From assembly GCA_963576735.1 (NCBI GenBank), contig OY755190.1, forward strand, positions 6,379,695 to 6,443,694: a DNA stretch of 64,000 nt, given 5' to 3'. Every line of letters begins with the position of its first letter. Within the stretch, counting starts at the first letter, position 1. Positions 53,219-63,372 of the stretch are shown here, one piece after another. A program made the position numbers and the translations under genes. The notes beneath the pieces were generated by a model. It saw only the letters and a program-made list of their open reading frames with translations, did no database searches and had not been told where the DNA came from. This DNA comes from Bedellia somnulentella. Taxonomy: Eukaryota > Arthropoda > Insecta > Lepidoptera > Bedelliidae.

Positions 53219-53471
53219 AACCAAGAATTCATTACCATCTCTAAACAACAGTTGTTCAAAACAGGAACTCAATTACTAAGAATCGAGTCAAATTCTTAAA
53301 AATGAATCGCGTAATTTGCAACTTACGCAGCGCGTGTCGATTCAAAGCAAAATTTCCCGCTCAATTAAGTTCAGTTCACATGTGCGTATCTCTACACGAT
53401 CGATGCGCTTTGCTAATTGTGTGCTTGGCTCAACTGTACAGAAATGTACAGCAGTAATATGCTCTGATATG

Positions 53472-53706
53472 CATACATATACTCACGGCGATAAATCTCA
53501 AGAAGGGGTAGCTAAGGAATTAAAAATTCCTCAGCCGCTTTTGGAAAATTGAGTAGGGAAAAGATGGTTAAATAAAAGTTGATGGTGATGGATCTCCAAC
53601 CGCATCGCCCAAAAATCTCTTAAAGCCGCAATACCGTTAATCGCCTCTTACGTACACCCACTGGAAGAAATGGGGTAGTGCTATAGTAAGCCGACACTAC
53701 ATAGCA
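53472..53706 (-). mobile_element. Family X, full length, with 16-bp target duplication
   Basis: From CATACATATACTCACGGCGA to CCGACACTACATAGC. TATGCTCTGATATGCA is at 53458-53473 and at 53729-53744. About 22 non-X bases (ACTACTACTAGGTACACAGG) lie between the X head and the second target copy, apparently added at the 5' junction. Confidence 0.85.
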
Positions 53707-53771
53707 CTACTACTAGGTACACAGGTACTATGCTCTGATATGCAACTGTTTAAAAGGCAGAGCTGACAATA

Positions 53772-53972
53772 TCATTCATACATATACTCACGCCATTATT
53801 TTCCATTGGGGTAGGCAGAGACTATTGATCGCCACTTCGTACCATTCTGGCAAACATTTTTTACTTCGGACGCCTGCTTTTTTGAGCAAAGTCTCCATTA
53901 GGTCCAGGTGTGTCTTCCGTGATCGTCTTCTACTCACATTGGCTCTATAGATCTCTTATGTCATCTATCTAT
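53772..53972 (-). mobile_element. RTE-like LINE 3' fragment
   Basis: CATACATATACTCACGCCAT to CTCACATTGGCTCTATAGAT. It reaches into the coding part (RGRPRRT region) and is then interrupted by Helitron 5. Confidence 0.75.
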
Positions 53973-53978
53973 TATCTA

Positions 53979-54190
53979 CTAGTGGTCCGCTCCGGCTTCG
54001 CACGGATGGTGTTATTTTTTACTGGTGACCCCCTACGATATTTATATATGTGATGACGTGATGATATACATCCAATGTCCTTTTCCTGGTTCTAAGCTAC
54101 CTCTCCATCAATTTTCAGCCAGATCGGTTCATCCGTTCTTGAGTTATAAATAGTGTAACTAACATCATCACTTTCTTTTATATATATAGA
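53979..54190 (-). mobile_element. Helitron 5, short non-autonomous
   Basis: 212 bp on the minus strand from TCTATATATATAAAAGAAAG at 54190 (after an A) to GAAGCCGGAGCGGACCACTAG at 53979 (before a T). The ACTATTTATAACTCAAGAAC and ATGAACCGATCTGGCTGAAA stretch is, as I recall, widespread in lepidopteran Helitrons. It has no coding capacity. Confidence 0.85.
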
Positions 54191-54848
54191 TTACTATAAT
54201 AAGACTGTACCGAAGTCAAAACTGTACGTTGAAGAAAAAAAAACCGGTGGAATATGTTTAATTTTCGATACAGGAGTCAAATTTTCACTTTTTAAAAAAA
54301 TGTCTGTCTGTCTTTCTGTCTGTATGTCCGGTCATCACGTTAATTCTACGAGACAGATCTTGATCAAATTTGGTATGAATGTAGCTTATACACCTGGCCA
54401 ACATATAATCTATCATTTATCCCGGATTTTGCAAGGGTTCCCACAGGAGCATAAAAAAAACATAACTTTTATATAAGAAAACAAATTTTTTATCGAACGA
54501 CTTTATCAGACTCTTCATTAATAGTCTTTTTGGAAAAAAAATGTTTTTCATCCATTTTCATCAAAATAAATGTCCATTTTATTGTTTGTCAATAGTATGA
54601 CTACTAGATATGTAGCTTATAAAAAATTTGAAGTCAACATTGACGTCTTCGTGGCGTAGCGGAATACCGTTTGGTTAAAACTAATCGAACGGAAGACCCA
54701 GATTCGGGGATCACTATCTTTTAGCGATTTTTTTTTGTTTTCTAGTTTCTAGATAATTACAGAAATGTCAAAAATTAGCTTAGATTATCGTTAGCTTAGA
54801 ATAATAGGAAGCACTATTCCTTCTTTTTCATATTCAACTATGCGGATA
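54191..54848. other. Unrecognised, with (TCTG)n and tRNA-like scrap
   Basis: TGTCTGTCTGTCTTTCTGTC lies at about 54301. A tRNA-like scrap (GTGGCGTAGCGGAATACC then ACCCAGATTCGGGGATCACT, 54647-54712) has a weak A box and no paired stems. Confidence 0.35.
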
Positions 54849-55851
54849 TCTATACTAATATTATAAAGCTGAAGAGTTTGTTTGTTTGAACGCTAGGATC
54901 TCAGGAACTACCCAATCAAATTGAAAAATTATTTTTGTGTTGAATAGTCCATTTATTGAGGAAGGTTTTAGGCTATATATCATCACGCTGCAACTAACAG
55001 GAGCAAACTATCAGCGAATAATGTTGCAAAAACGGGGATAATTATTCATACTAAGGCTTCCGTTGTGTGCGCTGCGTAAACGGTTTAAGTTACCCAAAAA
55101 AAATGTATTAAAGAATTATTTCTCTTTAAATGATCTAAAAAAACGCCCGCGACCGTATATGTCTAACTTTTAAGTTTCACTTACTATAACCATTTTTATG
55201 GTAAATAAATTTGGTCGAATTTAATGCATAATTGCCAATGTTTTATCAACATAATATTAATCTTTATCCAAATAAATATGTTGTTGATTGGGAGTATTTG
55301 ATTGAGAGCAAAATTGTCCTTGACATCACTTAAATAAACATCTCAGAAGATAATACAATTTTTAAATTGCTCCGTAACAAAATTTACACGCGTGCATGAA
55401 GCGCAAGACAAGACGCTGCGCTGGCCGGCGAGCGAGGTCACCTTCGCGAGAAGCTTATGTTTAAGCCTTATCCTATTAATAGTATAAATGTGAAATTTTA
55501 GATGTTTGTGTGTTTGTAGCTAAATGAAGACTAATTCACAGAACGTATTTAAAATAAAGTTTAAAGGAAGCCAGATAATGATCCCAATTAACACAATAGG
55601 ACACTTTTTATCCCAGAAAAGTTAAGAGATCAATAAATTTTCTTAAAAAATGGTTAAACAGACTAAGAATCAATGCTCAGCCGAAACTACAATACCTATA
55701 AACTTAAAATTTATAAAGTGAAAAATTTGTGAGGACCCTATGAAAAACACCTTTTTTCTCATCGCATGACTCAACAGGTCAGTTAAATATTTCAGTTTGA
55801 CGACGTGAAAGTCTACACTTATGACAGTACGAAGTCTGTGGGGTCAGCTAG
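54849..55851 (+). mobile_element. Helitron 2, non-autonomous
   Basis: 1003 bp from TCTATACTAATATTATAAAG (after an A) to GGGGTCAGCTAG (before a T), without coding capacity. It is the uninterrupted version of Helitron 1 and defines both insertions there. Confidence 0.9.
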
Positions 55852-56369
55852 TGTATGAATAAAGATAATTGAAATGTTTATAACTTTAATTTTTTAAACT
55901 TTTTTTAAACTAATATTCCCATAGATATAATATGCTATACTTACGCATAAATTAATATTATGTTTAAGCCTCAGAATTCATAGTTTGTAAATAATAGCAC
56001 AATATCTAAATTTTAATTTAGTACTGCCATCTATGACTGATTGGCTGCAATCTCTCACACATCACCAACGGTCAGTGTAGGGGGCAGCACCGGGCCGACA
56101 CCGCAGCACCGGGCCACCGTAGCGCAAAACTGCTATCCATACTTACTAAAGATATTCTCATTTTTGAACATAGAAACATGGTACAAAATGGTTTGTTTCA
56201 TGATTCTTATGGACAAAAAAGTTTTTTGGAACTCACCCCCTAAGGAATTGTAATATAGTGTATAGATTTTTGACATTTCTGTATCTAGAAATTTGAAACT
56301 TGATGAGATTGACTGATACAACCACTACAAAATGGAATATATAAAATTCATCTATCAATCATTCTTGAG
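55852..56369. other. Unrecognised, with GC-rich short duplication
   Basis: GCAGCACCGGGCC occurs twice within 56090-56125; nothing else recognised. Confidence 0.4.
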
Positions 56370-56575
56370 TATATACTAACGGCTATAAAACCCAAAAAAA
56401 GGTAGCCACAGCTTCAGAGATACTGCAATTCAATCCCGCAAGCAAATCTTTATCAACTTTTGGAAGTTGAATGAGGAAAAGGTTGTCAAGTGGGTCTCCA
56501 ACTGCATCGTCCTATAATCACTTAAAAAGCCCCAATGTTCTTTATATCTATTACAACGCCCGCGGGAATATAAAT
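56370..56575 (-). mobile_element. Family X copy, degraded
   Basis: TATACTAACGGCTATAAAAC, TTTTGGAAGTTGAATGAGG and GTGGGTCTCCAACTGCATCG in order; the head is lost near ACAACGCCCGCGGG. Confidence 0.6.
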
Positions 56576-56811
56576 ATAAAAAAAACAGAAGTTAAGATAG
56601 AGTTTTGGTATTTTGGATGTAAACCGGATGCGAAAAATGAAGTCCACGCGGACGTAGTCGCGGGCAAAAAGCTATAGTATATTATATTATAATTACGCAC
56701 TTCGAAAAACGATTTTCAAAAATGCTCCTCCTCGATGCTATCTCTTGTAGGTGTTTCTTAATCATAAGCTAGATGGAGCACTGAAAATAAAAAGAAAATG
56801 CGCAAGGTACA

Positions 56812-57150
56812 TACCACCAGCTTTTCATGCAGACAGGTTCAAATCCCGGGTCGAGTTTGTTTACTACACCGATTTGTTTCTCCTTTAAGTCATAATTGTG
56901 ATTAATGTGTCATGTGTGTGTGTGGGAAATGAAACTGTCGTAACCACATGACTGAGTTGTACTTAGTCATAAGACACTGTATTTGTACGTAATGGCAATA
57001 GGTCTGCCCCTATCACGTGAGTAAACTGTACAAGCAAAACGTGGGTACACTGAACACCAGGTGATAAGGTCTCGTGATATTCAGAAGTACGTGTGCCTCT
57101 GCCAACTCCTTCAGGGATAAACGGCGTGAATGTTTCAGTTTCGGTTTAGT
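56812..57150 (+). mobile_element. SINE A copy
   Basis: Partial tRNA head with B box GGTTCAAATCC at about 56836, then CTACACCGATTTGTTTCTCC, ATGACTGAGTTGTACTTAGT, CTATCACGTGAGTAAACTGT and AACTCCTTCAGGGATAAACG. It ends in GTTTCAGTTTCGG. Confidence 0.7.
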
Positions 57151-57305
57151 TCTGGTTCTACCACATTCTAATGATTTATTCTCGGTGCAACAAAACGGGT
57201 GGTAAAACTACCTACAAGGGAGTTAAAGAGATCATTCTGAACAACTTTTACTATAGATAAAGATAAAAGATAAAAATCATTTATTTCAAAATAAAAAGAA
57301 TACTT

Positions 57306-57540
57306 AGGCTGTGTAGTGTCGGCTTAAAATAGCACTACCCCATTTCTTCCGGTGGGTGTAAGTAAGAGGCAACTAACGGTATTGGGGCCTTTAGGGGATT
57401 TTTTGGGCGATCCGGTTGGAGACCCATCACCAATAACCTTTACACCATCTTTTCCCCTCGCAACTTCCAAAAGTGGCTGAGGAATTTTTTATTCCCTAGC
57501 TCTAGTTACCCCTTCAAGGGATTTATAGCCTAGTCAATCT
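57306..57540 (+). mobile_element. Family X copy, tail lost
   Basis: GGCTGTGTAGTGTCGGCTTA to CAAGGGATTTATAGCC; the GTGAGTATATG end and TATG tail are missing. Confidence 0.75.
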
Positions 57541-57712
57541 AACTCTACTTCGGATTCGGAAGGTGTATTGTTGTGAGAAGAACCCGTAAGAAACTCATCA
57601 AGGTCATCTCATCGTAGTCATATGACAAAATAGTATGAAACCACCTTAATTAGAGAAACTTTATATTTGAACTCAACATTTTGTGACGAGTACTCAGATG
57701 AATTGTATGAAG

Positions 57713-57782
57713 AAGAGAAAAAATAAGTTACTGTAATCAAGTTGGTTCCGTCGTAAACGATTTTCGGAATGATTTCCCTAAC
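57713..57782 (+). repeat. 70-bp target duplication, left copy
   Basis: AAGAGAAAAAATAAGTTACT to GAATGATTTCCCTAAC, identical to 58035-58104 except for one base. It ends exactly where the X head begins. Confidence 0.85.
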
Positions 57783-58034
57783 TTGCTGTGTAGTGTCGGC
57801 TTAGAATAGCACTACCCCATTTCTTCCGGTGGGTGTACGTAACAGGCGACTAACGGTATTGGGGCTATTAAGGGATTTTTGGGCGATACGGTTAGAGACC
57901 CATCACCAACAGCCTTTATTTCACCATCTTTACCCCACTCAACTTTCCAAAAGTGGCTGGGGAATTTCTAATTCCTTAGCTCTGGCTACCCCTTTTAAGG
58001 ATTTATAGCCGTGAGTATATGTATGTATGTATGT
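57783..58034 (+). mobile_element. Family X, full length, between 70-bp direct repeats
   Basis: TTGCTGTGTAGTGTCGGCTT to GCCGTGAGTATATG and (TATG)n. All blocks are present and little diverged from 42673-42926. The flanking repeats abut both ends, so the copy and the duplication arose in one event. Confidence 0.85.
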
Positions 58035-58104
58035 AAGAGAAAAAATAAATTACTGTAATCAAGTTGGTTCCGTCGTAAACGATTTTCGGAATGATTTCCC
58101 TAAC
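58035..58104 (+). repeat. 70-bp target duplication, right copy
   Basis: Begins directly after the TATG tail; the single mismatch to the left copy is a G/A change in AATAA[G/A]TTACTG. Confidence 0.85.
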
Positions 58105-58614
58105 AACACCATTTTAGATTATTAACCCAATTTTGTTATTTTAGTAGTTTTAATCATATTTTCGATTCCTTTTATTGTTTTATATTTTTATAGCTTTGCT
58201 TATGTTTTTTGCAATCTGCATTTTTGCGTGCCGTTTAGTTTATCCCAGATAATTAATATACTTTTTTCCATATTCCATTGCATTTATCATCGACAGCTGA
58301 CAGACGGCCACTACTTGACATAACTTCCCCATAGATCTTGACCAATAACTAGTACTTTGCTGTCATAATCCATCGGTTTCCCGTGACTACTAACAAGTCG
58401 TCAACCTTGTGGAAGGTAAACCTTTACAGCGTCTTCCGAAAGGTGACTACCACTCGTTTACCCACGGGTGTAGCCACGGTGGGGCAGGGTGGGGTTCTTT
58501 CCCTACCCTGGCTTTGACCTGGTATGGTACCTTATCCATCCAAAAAATATATCTATAACAAATAACACATTTTATAATATTTCTGCCCCACCCTGAGCCC
58601 ACGGCGAGCGTCGC
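58105..58614. other. Unrecognised sequence
   Basis: A small inverted pair (CAGGGTGGGG at about 58487 and CCCCACCCTG at about 58587) may bound a 110-bp element, but its flanks show no duplicated target. Confidence 0.35.
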
Positions 58615-58852
58615 AAATGACACTACCCCATTTCTTTCAATTTCTTACTGTGGGTGTTCGTACGAGGCAACTAGCGGTATTAAGGCTTTTAAGGGATTTT
58701 TGGGCGATGCGGTTGGAGATCCACCCCCAACAATCTTTATTTTACCATGTTTTCCCCACTCAACTTTCCGAAAGTGGCTGAGGAATTTCTAATTTCTTAG
58801 CTCTGGCTACCCCTTCCAGGGATTTATAGCCTTGCGCATATGTATGTATGTT
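58615..58852 (+). mobile_element. Family X copy, 5'-truncated
   Basis: AATGACACTACCCCATTTCT to GCCTTGCGCATATGTATGTA; the start is cut 25 bases into the head, and TTTCTTTCAATTTCTTAC shows a small internal duplication. Confidence 0.75.
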
Positions 58853-58924
58853 CTTTTATCTCTTCACTTCTTCTAATTACAACGCCGTTATGGTTTTAAA
58901 AAATATTGTTTCTACATAAACATA

Positions 58925-59286
58925 TAATAACATAAACGTTCACGCCGAATATCCCCGAAGAGGTTGGCAGAAGTACTAATACTTCTGAACATCACGTGAC
59001 TTTGTCACCTGGTGTTCAGAGTACCCACGTTTTGCATGGACAGTGTACTCACGTGATAGGGGGCAGGCCTATCGCCGTTTTGTACGAATACACTGTCACA
59101 TGACTAAGTACAACTCAGCCATGTGGGTTTCCTCACGATGTTTTCCCTCACCGTTAACAACCATGATAAATTACCCACACATATGTCTTTAGAAAAGACA
59201 AATTGGTGTAGGCCCGACCCAGGATTCGAACACTAGTCGCTTGCACGATAACCAAGTGTTCTACCCACTGGGCTATCACGGTTGTC
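58925..59286 (-). mobile_element. SINE A, full length, minus strand
   Basis: Head at the right: GTGATAGCCCAGTGGGTAGA with B box GTGTTCGAATCCTGG, then the complete body to CATAACATAAACGTTCACGC reversed. It is one of the least diverged copies. Confidence 0.8.
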
Positions 59287-59289
59287 TAT

Positions 59290-59640
59290 GTACGTACGGT
59301 ATTGTTTCTAATTCTTCTGTATTGCTTTATCTTCCTCTCAGCCCATATATGTCCCCACCAAGGGGCTCGAGCCCTATATAGGGCTATATAGGACTTTGGC
59401 CAATTGTGGATTGGCAGTCTAATGCCTACTACCGTAATAGTAGCCGGGACCGACGATTTCACGTGCCCTCCGAGGAGCGGAATCATCTTAATTTTCAGGT
59501 AATTAGATGTTTCAAGCCTGCAATATCCTTCCAAACTGGGTTAGACCTTACAAATTAAAGTTACCACCCCCCGAGGATCTAACCCGAGACCTCCGTATTT
59601 GAAACTAAGCGCTTAACCACGAGACCACGGAGGCAGTGTT
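59290..59640 (-). mobile_element. SINE B, full length, minus strand
   Basis: Head GCCTCCGTGGTCTCGTGGTT, B box GGTTAGATCC (one change), then CCGAGGAGCGG-type and GGTCCCGGCTACTATTACGG blocks reversed, ending near GTCCCCACCAAGGGG. It abuts SINE A on the same strand. Confidence 0.8.
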
Positions 59641-59804
59641 TCTCTTACTGAAGTATTTAATCATCACAGATCGTGACCGCTGAAAGTCTTTAGGACTATG
59701 CGACTAGCTGCTGCTGTCCTAAAAGAATGGTAGAATTTAACAACAACTACTACTACGAGCGTCATTAAAAAAGGGTTTCGCCACATTTTTCATCTCAAGT
59801 CAAA

Positions 59805-60275
59805 CATTTATGCCGCATATCCTCCTCATTATCCCCCGAGGTAGGCAGAGGCACTAATACTTCTGAATGTCACATGACATTGTCACCTGGTGTTCACTAG
59901 CCATGTTTTGCTTGGATAGTACTCACGTGATAGGAGGCAGGCCTATCGCCGTTATGTACGAATTCACTGTCGCATGACTATCTTAGCCATGTGGGTTTCC
60001 TCACACCGTTTTCCCTCAAAGTTGACAACGAAAACACGAATTATTGCAGGCTCGTCCCGTGATTTTAACTCTCATTGTCAGCAAGATAGGCAGCGTTTTA
60101 CCCAGAAGGGCAGGCACGAGCGGTGTTTAAACTAGTTATCGCGTGCGATAAAGCAGCCATCTCTTACGCACTTACTTAGTATCGTATACTGACATCTCAT
60201 TCTAACCGTTATCGTGTCGATAACATAGTGCTCGTGCTTGCCCCACAGGACCCACTGAGCTATCACGGTTGTTTT
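59805..60275 (-). mobile_element. SINE A, minus strand, split by MITE Z
   Basis: Body from CATTTATGCCGCATATCCTC to GGGTTTCCTCACACCGTTTT; the tRNA head is split at about 60107/60244, with CCCACTGAGCTATCACGGTT beyond the MITE. Confidence 0.75.
60108..60243 (-). mobile_element. MITE Z, copy 3
   Basis: Same element as 3668-3796 in inverse orientation, with GGGCAGGCACGAG and CTCGTGCTTGCCC ends. ACCCA flanks both sides approximately, but the exact duplication is unclear. Confidence 0.8.
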
Positions 60276-60551
60276 TTTTCATCATTACCACTTTGTATTA
60301 ACAAAGCCGACCTTTGTAATGTACGTTGACCGTTCTCTATATCAAAAATATCATCCCGTTGACATTGTATGTAATTTTGCTCGAATACATTCAGCCCATT
60401 TGCTGCAAAAAATAAATACAACAAAATATTCTTTTACAGACATATTATACAGATCAAGTTAGCCCTTAAGTTAGTATCATTTAATAAATTTTGCCATGGG
60501 ATTGACTCAAAGAGATATTTAGTACAATTTAATACACAATTAAATAACATA
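60276..60551. other. Unrecognised sequence
   Basis: A+T-rich, nothing recognised. Confidence 0.4.
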
Positions 60552-60609
60552 AGCTGTATAGTGTCGGGTTAGTATAGCACTATCCTATTTCTTCCCGTAG
60601 GTATCCGTA
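60552..60609 (+). mobile_element. Family X host copy, 5' part
   Basis: AGCTGTATAGTGTCGGGTTA to TTCCCGTAGGTATCCGTA. It was interrupted by the following X copy and resumes at 60860 with TCCGTACAAGGCGGCTTAGG. Confidence 0.75.
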
Positions 60610-60611
60610 TC

Positions 60612-60859
60612 GTTAGCTGTGTAGTGTCGGCTTAGAATAGCACTACCCCATTTCTTCCGGTGGGTGTACGTAAGAGGCGACTAACGGATTTGGGGCTTTT
60701 TAAGGGATTTTTGGGCGATGCGGTTGGAGACCCATCACCAACAACCTTTGTACTACCATCTTTTCCCCACTCAACTTCCAAAAGTGGCTGAGGAATTTAT
60801 TATTTCTCAGCTCTGGCTACCCCTTTTAGGGATTTATAGCCGTGAGTATATGTATGTAT
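60612..60859 (+). mobile_element. Family X copy nested in family X
   Basis: Full-length copy ending in (TATG)n. GTATCCGTA at 60601-60609 and 60860-60868 is the duplicated target. The host copy is clearly older. Confidence 0.85.
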
Positions 60860-60915
60860 GTATCCGTACAAGGCGGCTTAGGGTATTGGAGCTTCTTAAG
60901 AGATTTTTAACTGGC
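60860..60915 (+). mobile_element. Family X host copy, continued
   Basis: CCGTACAAGGCGGCTTAGGG then TATTGGAGCTTCTTAAGAGA; similarity ends before the middle blocks. Confidence 0.65.
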
Positions 60916-61464
60916 TTCAAACACTTTACTAACTTTTCATACATGTTTTTTTTTACTTTTGTGTAATGCAGCATACGTATCGATAAAACAATCGTCCACC
61001 AAATATCTTGCGGCCATCATATAAAACAGTGTCCAAAGTCGAGGGAGTGCTGAATGTATAAATACATGAATAAAGGCAGACACAGACACGATATAATAAA
61101 TAAATGAAATACAAATGGAGGCTACTGGCGCCACACTAGCCGTTCAGCACACTCTTCTTATTTCACTATCGCGGGACACGGGAACCTTTGGAGTCGGTAT
61201 TAGTTTTATTTTTATATTTGGAGTTTTGCTCGAAAGGAAAGAACCAGGTACCAAATAGCCTAATTTATAAAGGTGTTTTATTTATCTTAATTATTTATAG
61301 TTGACCTTTATTTGGTAAATACACAAAATTATTTACAGTAATTAACATTTAAATACAATCGTAATCTATGAGTTTTAAATATATATACAAAAGATAGAAA
61401 TAATAATTAAACAATATAAAAAATATTTTCAATATTCTCAATGCCTTAATTATTTTAACATACA
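60916..61464. other. Unrecognised sequence
   Basis: No gene or repeat recognised. Confidence 0.4.
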
Positions 61465-61600
61465 CTACCCCTTTTTACCCACGGGTCTTGAAAGAGATTA
61501 CAAACGATACTTTATTATTTATTTTTACCAACTTGTCCTTCTATCAACTTCCAAATGTGGCTGAGGAGTTGGTATTAATGGCGGTGAGTATATGTGTGTT
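61465..61600 (+). mobile_element. Family X copy, internally deleted
   Basis: CACTACCCCTTTTTACCCAC, ACGATACTTTATTATTTATT and AAATGTGGCTGAGGAGTTGG to GGTGAGTATATGTG; the GATGCGGTTGG block and the TACCCC block are gone. Confidence 0.65.
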
Positions 61601-61799
61601 TTTACAATAATATAAAATAAAAAATACTGCAAGAGTTCAGAATAATATATATATATGGTATATAAATTGACATAAGTTCGAATTCGCTATACAGCTGATT
61701 ATCGGTTTAGGTTTAGAAAATCTATAGCTTTGCTAATTTATGTAATACGTCCTAATACTAAAAATAGTAATATACTTATTCAATTACTAAAGCATACAT

Positions 61800-61990
61800 T
61801 ATGCATACATACATACATATACTCACGGCTATATTTCCCTAGAAGGGGTAGCCAGAGCTAAGGAATTATAAATTCCTCAGCCACTTTGGAAGTTGACTGG
61901 GGAAAAGATGGTATAAATAAAGGTTTTTAGTGATGGGTCTCCAACCGCATCGCCCAAAAATCCAATTAAAAGCCCCAATACCCTTTATTG
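61800..61990 (-). mobile_element. Family X, minus strand, head missing
   Basis: ATGCATACATACATACATAT and CTCACGGCTATATTTCCCTA to AGCCCCAATACCC; it stops before the TTAGTCGCCTC block. Confidence 0.7.
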
Positions 61991-62514
61991 GGGACATTAT
62001 TGCATACCAAATAAAAAAAAGAACTTATTTAATGTTAAAAGCATCGGCTACTCTACAGTTTTCTCTGTGAACTATAGGCTTACCCGATTTATAAACGCAA
62101 TATTGTATTAGTACAATAACAATGGGCTTATTAAAGTTGGTTCGGCCGTGTCGGCGCTGTATCCGACATTTTTATACGTTTTTTAGCAAACGCTCGCCAA
62201 AAAATTGTCTGTATCTTAACAAACATATTTTTGTTGTGTCATTGATAAACATGCTTGCTTAGGAGACATCGATATGAGGAAAATGCTTTTGTTTTTTCTA
62301 TTTGTGATGAACATATGCAGCTTTGCGCTTCCTTTTCAGTTTTGTTTGAATCACATAAAAAAAAATTGAGCGTTAAAAGAAATATAATTAAATAGATGTC
62401 AATCTAAATTAAATTTGCCGTCGCTTTACTAGGCTTTATTAAGTTTTGTTAAGAGAAGATTTAAAAAAAATACCTGATCTTATCATTAGAAAAATCATCA
62501 TCAATCGCTGGAAA
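61991..62514. other. Unrecognised sequence
   Basis: No gene or repeat recognised. Confidence 0.4.
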
Positions 62515-62625
62515 CCTGTTATTAATATTAGTTATTTTATTATCTTTTCCCCAATCAGTTTATAAAAGTGGAAGTGGAATTGTTTATTTCGAAGCTTTGG
62601 TTTACCCTTTTTTGGGGTGATAGTA
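62515..62625 (+). mobile_element. Family X 3' part, degraded
   Basis: TTATTATCTTTTCCCCAATC and GAAGCTTTGGTTTACCC match the middle of the X 3' half. Confidence 0.45.
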
Positions 62626-62714
62626 ATTTAGCGAGGTCGGGGGTCGAAGAGATCTTAAGAGATTAAAATTTCGCTACTAACAGTTTAATATAAGCATATA
62701 GATGCATATGTATA

Positions 62715-62870
62715 GAGCTTTTAAGGGATTTTTGGGCGATGCTGATGATTGATTTTTTACCATCCTTTCCTCACGCAACTGCCAAAAGTGGTTGAGGAAT
62801 TTCTAATTCTCTAGCTCTGGCTACACCTTCAAGGGATTTATAGCCGTGAGTATGTGTATGTATGTACATA
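62715..62870 (+). mobile_element. Family X copy, 5'-truncated
   Basis: AGAGCTTTTAAGGGATTTTT to GCCGTGAGTATGTGTATGTA; the head and the CACTACCCC block are missing. Confidence 0.7.
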
Positions 62871-62871
62871 T

Positions 62872-63020
62872 TCATACATACCTATACTCACAGATATAAA
62901 TTCCTGGAAGGAGAGCAATGGCTACAAAATAAAAAAACTACTGAGTAATTTTTAGAAGTTACGTCGAGGAAAAATAGTAAATTAAGGTTTGGTTTTGGTG
63001 ATGGGTCTCTAACATATGGA
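62872..63020 (-). mobile_element. Family X copy, degraded, tail to tail with its neighbour
   Basis: CATACCTATACTCACAGATA, GTAATTTTTAGAAGTT and GGTGATGGGTCTCTAAC. The two TATG tails meet head-on at 62865-62885. Confidence 0.6.
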
Positions 63021-63284
63021 ATTAAAAGTTTGACTTAGTCAACTTCAATTTAATTGTATGGGTATATATAATACAAATTTACATGCGATGTAAATAGAAT
63101 GTATTATATTATTCCTAATAGTAGTAGGTAGTTATTATAATCAAGTTATACGAATCCTAGAGCTGATGCTAATAAAAAGGTTCAAAAACTCAACCCCTAA
63201 ACTATTTTGCTTCGTACCACCCGCAATATTAATATTCCGCATATAATTTGTAGTACGATTAAACGTTATGTATGGAAGAGTTTT

Positions 63285-63372
63285 ACGAGGTAGCTGTAAT
63301 AATTTGCCGGGTACTCGAACCCGTACCACCCAGGAGAACCGGCATGTTCATACTCGACTTATCGGGCCTGCT
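63285..63372 (-). repeat. tRNA-like scrap
   Basis: Minus strand: GTGGTACGGGTTCGAGTACC resembles a T-arm and B box, and GCCGGTTCTCCTGGG may be a degraded anticodon arm. No acceptor pairing, so it is a weak SINE or tRNA relic. Confidence 0.3.

Noticed and set aside
57713..58104. LTR retrotransposon explanation for the 70-bp direct repeats
   Set aside because: The repeats lie outside a complete X element with its own tail, lack TG...CA ends and a primer-binding site, and are far too short for LTRs.
58487..58597. A hAT-type MITE bounded by CAGGGTGGGG
   Set aside because: The 10-bp inverted words are suggestive, but no 8-bp duplication flanks them and no second copy is in the window.
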